A program made the position numbers and the translations under genes. The notes under the pieces are model-generated. The model saw only the letters and a program-made list of their open reading frames with translations, did not search any database and was not told where the DNA came from. A DNA stretch of 37,102 bases, taken from an uncultured Clostridia bacterium (GTDB taxonomy: Bacteria > Bacillota > Clostridia > Christensenellales > Borkfalkiaceae). The stretch is from positions 1 through 37,102 of the forward strand of contig CANRLK010000016.1 in assembly GCA_947631465.1 (NCBI GenBank), in the 5' to 3' direction. Shown one piece after another: positions 1 to 6,924 of this stretch (positions within the stretch are counted from its first letter, which is position 1; each line of letters opens with the position of its first letter).

Positions 1-2273
1 TTCTTCTTGCCCTTCCCCTTCAAACTTTCAAGATCGATCTCCTCGACCGTCTTTTCGGAAGGCTTCGCAACAAAGATGATGATCACAACGATCAGAAGCG
101 CCGCCGAGATCGAGAACAAGATCACCGATGTGATGTTGTTTTGCAACCAATCGGGCGTCTCGGGCAATTGGTCCACGCTGTTCTGCACATCGATCACTTG
201 ATATGCGACCTCAACATGCCCGGGAAGTCTCGCCTCGGTCACCTCGATCTTCAAGAAGTAGTACGCCTTCTGCTGCGGGACAAACGAGAGCGATTCGTCG
301 GGTCTCCATTCATAGGCGTTGAATGTGCTGTTCCAACGCGCTTCGTCCTCTTCCGTCACGCTGTCATTGTAGGGACGGATGATCGTCATATAATTTTTGA
401 ACCGTTCGAAATAGGTCGTCGGGTCGTCCGCAAGCGTCCCATAACCGGGAACGCTCAGCACCTCCGACGCCTCTTCCACGTTGAGCCTGTACAGCGTGTA
501 CTTCTTCTCATATCCTTCGAGCCCCACGATCGTGAAATCGTTGAACGTATAGGTCTGCCCGCTGTATCCCAAGGACTGCGAACCGGGTTTTTCCACCGTC
601 GCGCCGCTGTACGACGCTTCGAAGGAGAAGGACGGGATCTCTTCGATCTCCCAAATGTTGTCCGCCGTCACCTTTTGCAGCTTGTCCTCATAATAATACT
701 GCATGCCGTTGCCGAGCGCGTCCTCCGCAATGACCTTGAACACGAACTTGCCCTCTTCGGTGATCTCAAACCGCAGGCCGTTGTACCGAAGCGCCGTCGC
801 AGAACTCGCCGCCGCGTCCACTTCGTCGCTCTGCTTGTAATAGAAAACGCTGAACCGAAGGTTGCGATAGTCCGCAAACTCGCTCCCGATCATCCCGCGA
901 AGGGAAGGAAGATAGAAGTACGAACCCTTGCCTGCGCTCAGATCCTTGCTCGCCTCGTCGACCGCCGCTTGATATTCCTCGATACTCTTCTCAAATTCCT
1001 CGCTCCTGACGTTCTCATGGCTGTGTTCGTCCACCGTCAGGCCGAGATAGGAAGGTCCGCCTTGCTTGCGGTTGACTTTGATATAGTCGAACGCGTTGTC
1101 GCCTTCGCCGCAGCTCTGCACGGCATTTTCCTCCGCGTACCAGCTCAAATAAATATAGTTCTTCGCCTTTTCCTCGTCGCTCAGATCCGACCCGTCGTCA
1201 AGGCTGAAATAGATCGAAACATACTCCTCTTCGTTCGCGTTCGTATCCCCCGTGGGCACGAAATAGGTGGACGTCGTGAGTGATTCATAGTCCTCGTCTT
1301 TGAGCTTGACATACGTCCCCTCTTCGGTCTTTGCCATCGCGTATTTGCGGGTAACGGTGACGGAATCGTCGCAGACGTCGATCGCTTCATAAGTGAGACT
1401 CCAAGACTTTCCGAGCATGTAGGCATGCACCCGTTCGTTGACGACGAGCGCCGCGGGCGCGTTGTCCACGACCCTGTCCTCTTCGTTGACTTCGAAGGTC
1501 TGCCCGTTGAGCGACTTCACCAGCACGCCGAGCTTTTCCCCGTCTCCTGGGAGATCGTCCGCCGTAAACGTGATGGGAATGCGGGGCGTTGAGGACGCCG
1601 AGGAGAGATACTCCATATAATACCCGCCGACGTTCGTCATCTTTCCGATGTTCGTCCCGCCGATGAGCACGTTGAATTCGCCGATGTCGCAATCCTCTTC
1701 GGAAAGCGTGAGCAAAATCGTATTGCTTGGCAACTCGATCGCAATCGGCGAAGCCGCCGTCCAATCGTCCTCTCTGTGCGACGCGTCCTGGATCGCCGCC
1801 GTCAGGTTGCCCGAATCGGACTTATAGAAGTGCACGGTGTTTTTTGCGGTCTCATCCTTGCTGATGTTCTCCTCCGCGCTTTCGAAGGAGATCGAGAAAT
1901 GGGTATAGTTGAGTTCGGAAAACTGCAATTCCATCGTGAGATAATGCAGCTGCCCGCGGTTGCTTGTCCCGACGGTGTTCTCCGCGCCCGCTTCCGCCGC
2001 GGAATACCATTTGAGCGCCAAGTCGCGGCGATAGTAAATTTTGCCGCCGTCGCTGAACTCGAATTTTACATACTTCGTGCTGCCGTCGTCGTCCCCCGAA
2101 GTGACGATCGTACCGCCCGTCCCCGCCGAAAACAGCGATGTCGGACGATAGTCCGCCGCACGGGCAACTTGCGTCCCGCCGAGCGAGCCGATCGCAAGTC
2201 CCAAGACCAGCGCAAACAAAATCATTAGCGCAACCAGCGCGCAGGAACGGAATTTTGTCTTTGTCGATTTCAT
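1..2273 (-). CDS. Large single-pass surface protein of unknown function (3' end outside the window)
   Basis: I read this frame directly on the minus strand. It opens with ATG at 2273 behind GGAGAAAG, and about 757 codons run off the left edge without a stop. The N-terminus is a typical signal peptide: basic MKSTKTKFRS, then a hydrophobic stretch ending near ARAAD around residue 40. A long extracellular part rich in acidic, Ser, Thr and Tyr residues follows, with no motif I recognise. Close to the window edge comes a hydrophobic helix (about 20 residues, VILFSISAALLIVVIIIFVA) and then a charged tail containing EKTVEEIDLES. The layout is that of a membrane-anchored exported protein, probably built of beta-sandwich modules. 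It has its own sigma-A promoter (2318-2346), so it is transcribed separately from the rluA gene. The function is unknown; a role at the cell surface is inferred only from topology. Confidence 0.85.
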   Translation of the reverse strand, partial: MKSTKTKFRSCALVALMILFALVLGLAIGSLGGTQVARAADYRPTSLFSAGTGGTIVTSGDDDGSTKYVKFEFSDGGKIYYRRDLALKWYSAAEAGAENTVGTSNRGQLHYLTMELQFSELNYTHFSISFESAEENISKDETAKNTVHFYKSDSGNLTAAIQDASHREDDWTAASPIAIELPSNTILLTLSEEDCDIGEFNVLIGGTNIGKMTNVGGYYMEYLSSASSTPRIPITFTADDLPGDGEKLGVLVKSLNGQTFEVNEEDRVVDNAPAALVVNERVHAYMLGKSWSLTYEAIDVCDDSVTVTRKYAMAKTEEGTYVKLKDEDYESLTTSTYFVPTGDTNANEEEYVSIYFSLDDGSDLSDEEKAKNYIYLSWYAEENAVQSCGEGDNAFDYIKVNRKQGGPSYLGLTVDEHSHENVRSEEFEKSIEEYQAAVDEASKDLSAGKGSYFYLPSLRGMIGSEFADYRNLRFSVFYYKQSDEVDAAASSATALRYNGLRFEITEEGKFVFKVIAEDALGNGMQYYYEDKLQKVTADNIWEIEEIPSFSFEASYSGATVEKPGSQSLGYSGQTYTFNDFTIVGLEGYEKKYTLYRLNVEEASEVLSVPGYGTLADDPTTYFERFKNYMTIIRPYNDSVTEEDEARWNSTFNAYEWRPDESLSFVPQQKAYYFLKIEVTEARLPGHVEVAYQVIDVQNSVDQLPETPDWLQNNITSVILFSISAALLIVVIIIFVAKPSEKTVEEIDLESLKGKGKK

Positions 2274-2317
2274 GTGTCTTTCTCCGTTACGGGCATTCCG
2301 CCCGATAATCAACTTCC

Positions 2318-2346
2318 ATTTTACCCAAAATTTCCCCTTTCGTCAA
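2318..2346 (-). promoter_or_regulatory. Sigma-A promoter of the surface-protein gene
   Basis: On the minus strand, TTGACG (2341-2346) and TAAAAT (2318-2323) are separated by exactly 17 bp. Each box matches 5 of 6 consensus bases. The predicted start near 2311 gives a leader of about 38 nt. The leader holds a short hairpin (CGGGC-GGAAT-GCCCG, 2290-2304) just ahead of the ribosome binding site. Confidence 0.8.
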
Positions 2347-2369
2347 GCATTAACGGGCATTTTCGGGAA

Positions 2370-2392
2370 AATACTGGCAAAATATTGCCCTT
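2370..2392 (-). terminator. Weak terminator candidate after the rluA-family gene
   Basis: Just past the stop codon the minus strand reads GGCAA-TATT-TTGCC followed by AGTATTTTCCC. The stem is only 5 bp and the U-tract is interrupted, so this is a weak candidate. It lies between the pseudouridine synthase stop and the next promoter, where a terminator would be expected. Confidence 0.35.
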
Positions 2393-2393
2393 T

Positions 2394-3143
2394 TTACGGC
2401 TCGATCGCGGCAGTGAGGTCAAATCTCTTCCAAGGCTGCTCCCCCTTGGGCGGTTCGCAGAGAAATACGAGCCGCTCTTTCGTCACGGGATGAGTGAACG
2501 AGAGCGAATACGCAAAGAGCGCGAGCTTCCCCTTCTGCGCATGGCTGCCCCCGTAGCGCATGTCGCCGTACACGGGATGGGAGATGCCCGCCATCTGCAC
2601 GCGGATCTGATGGCTTCTGCCCGTAAAGAGCCGTATCCGCACGAGCGCAAGCCCCCCTTGCTTTTCGATCGTCTCATACCGAAGCACGGCGGGCTTTGCT
2701 CCCTCCGTCCCCTGCGGACAGAGATATACCATGTTGTTGACCGTGTTCTTTTTGAGATACCCCGAAAGCGTCGCGCTCTCGGGCTGGGGCACGCCGCAGA
2801 GCACCGCGAGATACTTCTTCTCGAAGTCCCCCTCCCGCATTTGCTCGCAGAGCCGCCCCGCCGCCTTGCTCGTCTTGGCAAAGACCATGAGCCCCCCCGT
2901 CGGTCGGTCCAACCTGTGCACCAGCCCGAGATACACGTTCCCAGGCTTTTGATAGGTCGTTTTGAGATAGCTCTTCAAAAGATCGAGAAGATTCTCGTCC
3001 CCGCTCTCGTCGGGACAAGACGCGAGATTTTGCGGCTTCAAGACAACGAGGATATGGTTGTCCTCATGAACGATCGTATAGCTCTCCCGCTCGGCTTCCT
3101 CGCCGTCTTCGGGCGAATTGGTCATGATTTCATTGTCCGACAT
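2394..3143 (-). CDS. RluA-family 23S rRNA/tRNA pseudouridine synthase
   Basis: The 249-residue protein isomerises specific uridines in structured RNA to pseudouridine. The RluA catalytic motif HRLDRPTGG is at residues 76-84, with Asp79 as the expected nucleophile. The later family blocks KKYLAVLCG, LFTGRSHQIRVQM and HPVYGD follow in order. There is no N-terminal S4 domain, so this is a short RluA-type enzyme and its target uridine cannot be assigned. The frame is open upstream to 3203, but ATG at 3143 has a strong GGGAGGG site and overlaps the methyltransferase above it by only 14 bp, so I chose that start. It is probably co-transcribed with that RNA methyltransferase, an RNA-modification pair. 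Confidence 0.9.
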   Translation of the reverse strand: MSDNEIMTNSPEDGEEAERESYTIVHEDNHILVVLKPQNLASCPDESGDENLLDLLKSYLKTTYQKPGNVYLGLVHRLDRPTGGLMVFAKTSKAAGRLCEQMREGDFEKKYLAVLCGVPQPESATLSGYLKKNTVNNMVYLCPQGTEGAKPAVLRYETIEKQGGLALVRIRLFTGRSHQIRVQMAGISHPVYGDMRYGGSHAQKGKLALFAYSLSFTHPVTKERLVFLCEPPKGEQPWKRFDLTAAIEP

Positions 3144-3996
3144 AGATCCCTCCCGCACCGCAGGGCAGCACGATCCCCTCTTCCGTCGGAAGTCCGACTT
3201 CATAGGCGTCCACCGTACCTTTGCGGGGCATTGTAAGTTGCAAGATATTGGACAGCACCGCGGGTTGCAGACCCGTCGTGTAACTGTTGATGAGAAAGAA
3301 CAGCGGCTCGTCGCTCAAAAGTTCGGCGCAGAGCTTGACAAAGGGAAAGAGCTCGGTCTCGATCTTCCACATCTCGCCGCCCGGGCCTCTTCCGTAGGAC
3401 GGGGGGTCCATGACGATCCCGTCATAGCGGTTGCCGCGGCGAAGCTCCCTTAATACGAACTTCTTGCAGTCGTCCACAATGTATCTGATCCCGCTTGTAA
3501 CGTTCGAAAGCCGCGCATTCTCGCCCGCGCGCTCGACCATCCCCTTCGCCGCATCCACATGGACGACTTCCGCGCCTGCCTTCGCCATCGCTACGCTTGC
3601 CGCGCCCGTGTAGGCGAAGAGATTCAGGATCTTCGGCTTTCTTCCGCTTTTGACGGCGTCTTGAATGAGCTTTCCCGTGCGCACCCAATGCACCGCCTGC
3701 TCGGGAAAGAGCCCCGTATGCTTGAATCCCATGGGCTTGACCTTGAAGGTGAGATCGAAATAACTGATCTCCCAGCTTTCGGGAAGCGCGCGGCGAAATT
3801 CCCAAGCGCCGCCGCCCTTGTCGCTCCGTCGATAGATCGCGGAGAGGTCGGGGTAAGCGAAAAGATCGCACGACGCGTCCCATATGACCTGCGGGTCGGG
3901 GCGGAGCAGTACGATCTCCCCCCAGCGTTCGAGCTTATACCCGCCGCCCGTTTTCAGAACGGCATATTCTTTCCAGCCTTCCGCAAGTTTTATCAT
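3130..3996 (-). CDS. Class I SAM-dependent methyltransferase, RlmI/RlmK-like (COG1092 type)
   Basis: The 288-residue protein is a Rossmann-fold methyltransferase. SAM motif I is NLFAYTGAAS (residues 125-134), the acidic ribose-binding residue lies in VVHVDAAKG (145-153), and the substrate motif DPPSYGRG is at 197-204. These match the COG1092 group, which methylates rRNA in characterised members. The PUA domain of E. coli RlmI is absent and about 110 residues of unassigned sequence precede the catalytic fold. The substrate is therefore uncertain, probably a base in 23S rRNA. ATG 3996 lies seven bases after a perfect TATAAT and has no Shine-Dalgarno sequence (the preceding bases are ATCTCCT), so the mRNA is predicted to be leaderless. 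The downstream RNA pseudouridine synthase overlaps it by 14 bp. Confidence 0.85.
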   Translation of the reverse strand: MIKLAEGWKEYAVLKTGGGYKLERWGEIVLLRPDPQVIWDASCDLFAYPDLSAIYRRSDKGGGAWEFRRALPESWEISYFDLTFKVKPMGFKHTGLFPEQAVHWVRTGKLIQDAVKSGRKPKILNLFAYTGAASVAMAKAGAEVVHVDAAKGMVERAGENARLSNVTSGIRYIVDDCKKFVLRELRRGNRYDGIVMDPPSYGRGPGGEMWKIETELFPFVKLCAELLSDEPLFFLINSYTTGLQPAVLSNILQLTMPRKGTVDAYEVGLPTEEGIVLPCGAGGIYVGQ

Positions 3997-4003
3997 AGGA
4001 GAT

Positions 4004-4032
4004 ATTATAGTAAATTTTGGGAAAAATGTAAA
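4004..4032 (-). promoter_or_regulatory. Strong sigma-A promoter giving a leaderless methyltransferase mRNA
   Basis: The minus strand has TTTACA (4027-4032), a 17-bp spacer and TATAAT (4004-4009). Only seven bases separate the -10 box from ATG at 3996, so the expected start point falls at or next to the A of the start codon. No ribosome binding site is possible in between. Confidence 0.85.
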
Positions 4033-4059
4033 GTATTTTCAAAGGGATAGAATCCTATT

Positions 4060-4200
4060 TTAATCCGTAACCGTCACTCTTTTCAGAAACGAGCAGGTCG
4101 AGGAGCGCGCGGAAAACTTGAAGGCGCGTACGTACTTAGGTACGTAACTGAAAGTTGCCGCAAGCGGGACGAAGAGATGCGAAGTTTATGGAAAGAGCGT
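4060..4200. repeat. Candidate dispersed repeat with a TACGTAC/GTACGTA dyad
   Basis: This stretch lies between the methyltransferase promoter and the sigK stop codon. It is GC-rich, unlike the AT-rich spacers around it, and purine-biased on the plus strand. Its centre holds a perfect 7-bp dyad, TACGTAC (4129-4135) and GTACGTA (4140-4146), with a TTAG loop. No T-run follows on either side, so it is not a normal terminator. Two short protein-like plus-strand frames cross it without a good start. I suspect a mobile palindromic repeat or a structured RNA; copy number cannot be judged from this window. Confidence 0.4.
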
Positions 4201-4898
4201 TAGTCTAAAAACTCATCCCGATTAAGACCGTTTCTTAACTTCTCAATGGCTTTCTTTTCGATACGCGAAACATAAGAGCGAGAGATCCCGAGCTTCAAGG
4301 CGACCTCGCGCTGGGCGAGGGGAACGCCGCCTTTGAGGGCATAGCGAAGGCAGATGATCTCGGTCTCGCGGTCGGTCAAGAGCTCCTTGATCGCGCGGAT
4401 GAACTTCTCCTGCATGAGGCTTTGCTCCACGCTTCCGAACACTTTGTCCTCTTTTTCGAAGAGAAGGTCCATGAGGGTGAGTTCGTTCCCGTCCTTGTCC
4501 GTGCCGACGGGGTCGGAGAGGGAGACGTTGTTCTTGTGCTTCTTGCCCGCGCGGATGAGCATGAGGATCTCGTTCTCGATACAGCGCGCGGTATAGGTCG
4601 CGAGCCGCGTGCCGTGCCCCGATTCGTAGGTGTTGATCGCCTTGATGAGCCCGATGCTCCCGACCGAGATCATATCGTCTGTCTCGGCAGCGCCGCTGTA
4701 CTTCTTGACGACGTGCGCTACAAGCCGCATGTTGTGACGGATGAGCTTATCCTTCGCCTTCTTGTCCCCCGCCTTGGCGAGCGCGAGATATTTTTTCTCC
4801 TCCGCTTCGCTCAGCGGCTTGGGATAGCAGCTCCCGTCCGACAAACTCCCCGTGAAAAAAAACAGCCTGCATAGCACGGCATAAAACATTTCAAGCAT
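4200..4898 (-). CDS. sigK: RNA polymerase sporulation sigma factor SigK (pro-form)
   Basis: The 232-residue protein is the late mother-cell sigma factor of endospore formers. The first 20 or so residues (MLEMFYAVLCRLFFFTGSLS) are the hydrophobic pro-sequence cleaved by SpoIVFB in Bacillus. Region 2 follows (RHNMRLVAHVVKKYSG, DMISVGSIGLIKAINTY, RLATYTARCIENEILM). Region 4 ends in the helix-turn-helix REVALKLGISRSYVSRIEKKAIEKL. The gene is continuous, so there is no skin-type interruption. AGGAGG eight bases before ATG 4898 fixes the start. It is monocistronic, with a promoter whose -10 resembles the sigma-E consensus, which fits the known sigma-E control of sigK. Confidence 0.93.
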   Translation of the reverse strand: MLEMFYAVLCRLFFFTGSLSDGSCYPKPLSEAEEKKYLALAKAGDKKAKDKLIRHNMRLVAHVVKKYSGAAETDDMISVGSIGLIKAINTYESGHGTRLATYTARCIENEILMLIRAGKKHKNNVSLSDPVGTDKDGNELTLMDLLFEKEDKVFGSVEQSLMQEKFIRAIKELLTDRETEIICLRYALKGGVPLAQREVALKLGISRSYVSRIEKKAIEKLRNGLNRDEFLD

Positions 4899-4924
4899 TC
4901 GTCCTTCCTCCTACGCTCCCCTTC

Positions 4925-4950
4925 ATTATATGCGACAGAGTGCCGACGAA
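4925..4950 (-). promoter_or_regulatory. sigK promoter candidate with a sigma-E-like -10 element
   Basis: The minus strand carries CATATAAT (4925-4932), seven of eight matches to the sigma-E -10 consensus CATACAmT. It also contains a perfect TATAAT, but the sequence 17 bp upstream (AATTTC) is a poor sigma-A -35 box. The sigma-E -35 match (around CAATTTC, near 4948) is only partial. The AGGAGG of sigK lies just downstream. Confidence 0.5.
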
Positions 4951-5018
4951 ATTGTCGTTTGAAAAAATTTGCCCCGAAGAAAAAGAAAATGGCTCTGAGG
5001 GGACAGCAAGTTTCCCTA

Positions 5019-5146
5019 CTTGGCTCCCCCTTCGAGGGGGAGCTGTCACGCATTTTTGCGTGACTGAGGGGGTGTAACGGCGACGAACTTACCACCCCTT
5101 TTGGCGCAAAGGGTGCGCCACTTTCCCCTCAAGGGGACAGCGAGTT
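5019..5146 (+). repeat. Bipartite hairpin repeat, copy A
   Basis: The first half begins CTTGGCTCCCCC and holds two perfect hairpins: CTCCCCCT-TCG-AGGGGGAG (5024-5042) and GTCACGCA-TTTT-TGCGTGAC (5045-5064). It ends GACTGAGGGGGTG. A spacer of about 20 bp follows. The second half starts CACCCC, has the hairpin GGCGCA-AAGGG-TGCGCC (5103-5119) and ends TCCCCTCAAGGGGACAGCGAG. The same parts recur in the same order near 26440 and 27225. No reading frame is associated, so it looks like a non-autonomous dispersed repeat. Confidence 0.75.
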
Positions 5147-5183
5147 TGGGGGTCATCGGTTTTACGAGCCAAGAGGCGGTTCA

Positions 5184-5216
5184 TAAAGAAAACGGCGTCT
5201 CCGAAGAAACGCCGTC
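5184..5216 (-). terminator. Intrinsic terminator of the ABC-F gene
   Basis: The minus strand has a 10-bp stem ACGGCGTTTC/GAGACGCCGT with one G-T wobble around a stable TTCG tetraloop (5192-5215). TTTTCTTT follows. It starts 27 bases after the ABC-F stop codon. Confidence 0.92.
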
Positions 5217-5242
5217 ATTGTTTTTAGCTCGCTACCCTTTCA

Positions 5243-6820
5243 TTATCCCTCGATACTGTCAATGTATTCGTCAAACGTAATCGACTTATCGTACACCTTC
5301 GTGCCGTTCAGGACAATGATCCGATTGCAAACGGTATTCATGAGTTCCTGGTCGTGCGAGGTCAAAAGCAGGCAGCCCTTGAAGGCGGTCAAGCCGTTGT
5401 TGAGCGAGGTGATGGATTCGAGGTCGAGGTGACTTGTCGGCTCGTCGAAGATGAGGAAATTCCCGCCTTCGAGCATCATTTTGGCGAGCATGCACCGCAC
5501 TTTTTCCCCGCCCGAGAGCACCTTTGCCTCTTTCAGCGCCTCTTCGCCCGAGAAGAGCATCCGCCCAAGCCAGCCGCGAAGGTATTCCTCATAGTGGTCC
5601 TTGCTGAACTGCGACAGCCATTCGACAAGCGACAGCTCGCAGCCGTCGAAGAACTCGCCGTTGTCGAGCGGATAATAGCTGTATTGGATGGTCTTGCCCC
5701 ACTTGACCGTGCCCGCGTCCGCCTCTTTCTTGCCCGCCAAAATGTCGTAGAGCATGGTGATCGACGTCGATTTGTCGCACAAAATGCCGATCTTGTCCCC
5801 CTTTTGCACGGTAAAGGACACGTTCTCGAAATATCCCTTCTTGGTCAAGCCCTCGACGCAGAGAATGTCGTTGCCGATCTCCCGCTCGTACTTGAACTCG
5901 ATGAACGGATACTTGCGAAGCGAGGGTTTGAAGTCGGAGATCGTGAGCTTTTCAAGTTCCTTCTTTCGGCTCGTCGCCTGACGGGACTTGCTCGCGTTCG
6001 CCGAGAAGCGCGCGATGAACTCTTTGAGCTCGGCGGCGCGCTGTTCCGCCTTCTTGTTCGCGTCCCGCTGCTGGCGCGCCATGAGCTGCGAGGTCTGATA
6101 CCAGAAATCGTAGTTCCCGAGATACAAATTGATCTTCCCGAAGTCCACGTCGCAAATGTGCGTGCAGACTTTGTTGAGAAAGTGACGGTTGTGCGAGACG
6201 ATGATGATCGTATTCTCGAAGTCGAGCAGGTAGTTTTCGAGCCAGCGCACCGTCTTTAAGTCGAGGTTGTTGGTCGGCTCGTCGAGGAGCAGCACGTCGG
6301 GATTGCCGAAGAGCGCCTGCGCAAGGAGCACCCGCACCTTTTGCTTGGCGTCGAGCTCGCTCATGAGGCGGGAATGAAATTCGGCGGGGATGTCGAGCTC
6401 ATTGAGAAGGGTCTCCGCCTCGCTCTCCGCTTCCCAGCCGCCGAGCTCGGAAAACTCGCTTTCAAGCTCCGACGCGCGCACGCCGTCCTCGTCCGAGAAA
6501 TCCGCCTTCTGATAGAGCGCGTCCTTCTCGTCCATGATCTCCACGAGCCGCTTGTGCCCGAGCATGACCGCCCGCAGCACCGTCTCCGCGTCGTACTTGT
6601 TTTGGTTTTGGGCGAGCACGCTCATGCGCTCGTTCTTGCCGAGCGTCACGTCCCCCTTGTTCGGCTCGATCTCACCCGATAAAATTTTGAGGAAAGTGCT
6701 CTTCCCCGCACCGTTCGCCCCGATGATCCCATAGCAGTTTCCGCTCGTGAATTTGAGGTTCACGTCCTCGAAGAGCTTCTTGCTCCCGTATTGCAGGCTC
6801 ACGCCGTTGACTTGTAACAT
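5243..6820 (-). CDS. ykpA: ABC-F family ATPase, YkpA/YbiT type
   Basis: The 525-residue protein has two fused ABC nucleotide-binding domains and no membrane segments, as in ribosome-associated ABC-F proteins. Domain 1 has a normal Walker A (GANGAGKST, 34-42) and Walker B (LLLDEPTNNLD), but its signature is degraded to SELDAKQKVRV. Domain 2 has a good signature (LSGGEKVR) and Walker B (FDEPTSHLD), but its Walker A is replaced by GILCDKSTSIT. One composite ATP site is therefore intact and the other is degenerate on both faces. As I recall it, B. subtilis YkpA also has a degenerate second Walker A, so this is partly a family trait. ATG 6820 follows GGGAGG by four bases; the open frame continues upstream to 6928 but includes the promoter. 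It has its own promoter and terminator. A translation-factor role is inferred from the family. Confidence 0.9.
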   Translation of the reverse strand: MLQVNGVSLQYGSKKLFEDVNLKFTSGNCYGIIGANGAGKSTFLKILSGEIEPNKGDVTLGKNERMSVLAQNQNKYDAETVLRAVMLGHKRLVEIMDEKDALYQKADFSDEDGVRASELESEFSELGGWEAESEAETLLNELDIPAEFHSRLMSELDAKQKVRVLLAQALFGNPDVLLLDEPTNNLDLKTVRWLENYLLDFENTIIIVSHNRHFLNKVCTHICDVDFGKINLYLGNYDFWYQTSQLMARQQRDANKKAEQRAAELKEFIARFSANASKSRQATSRKKELEKLTISDFKPSLRKYPFIEFKYEREIGNDILCVEGLTKKGYFENVSFTVQKGDKIGILCDKSTSITMLYDILAGKKEADAGTVKWGKTIQYSYYPLDNGEFFDGCELSLVEWLSQFSKDHYEEYLRGWLGRMLFSGEEALKEAKVLSGGEKVRCMLAKMMLEGGNFLIFDEPTSHLDLESITSLNNGLTAFKGCLLLTSHDQELMNTVCNRIIVLNGTKVYDKSITFDEYIDSIEG

Positions 6821-6875
6821 CTTATCCTCCCGAAGGAAATCAAAAAAGCGCGGCAAAATTTGCCGTACTTTCCGA

Positions 6876-6904
6876 TTATAACATGTTTCCCCCAAAAAGA
6901 CAAG
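6876..6904 (-). promoter_or_regulatory. Promoter of the ABC-F gene (extended -10)
   Basis: On the minus strand, TTGTCT is followed by a 17-bp spacer and a perfect TATAAT, preceded by TG in the extended -10 position (TGTTATAAT). The predicted leader is about 48 nt. It includes the short inverted repeat CGGCAA-ATT-TTGCCG, followed by CGC and six T. Confidence 0.8.
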
Positions 6905-6920
6905 CTGTTTTGGGGGAAAT
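6887..6920. promoter_or_regulatory. 12-bp inverted repeat enclosing the -35 box: operator candidate
   Basis: TTTCCCCCAAAA and TTTTGGGGGAAA form a perfect 12-bp dyad with a 10-bp centre that contains most of the -35 box of the ABC-F promoter. It starts five bases beyond the M60 gene stop. It could also slow transcription leaving that gene, but no T-tract follows it, so an operator or a combined function is more likely than a simple terminator. Confidence 0.55.
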
Positions 6921-6924
6921 CCTG

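Noticed and set aside
141-1283. Long plus-strand open frame
   Set aside because: It is rich in Arg, Leu and Val without motifs and lies antisense to the surface-protein frame, which has a promoter, ribosome binding site and signal peptide.
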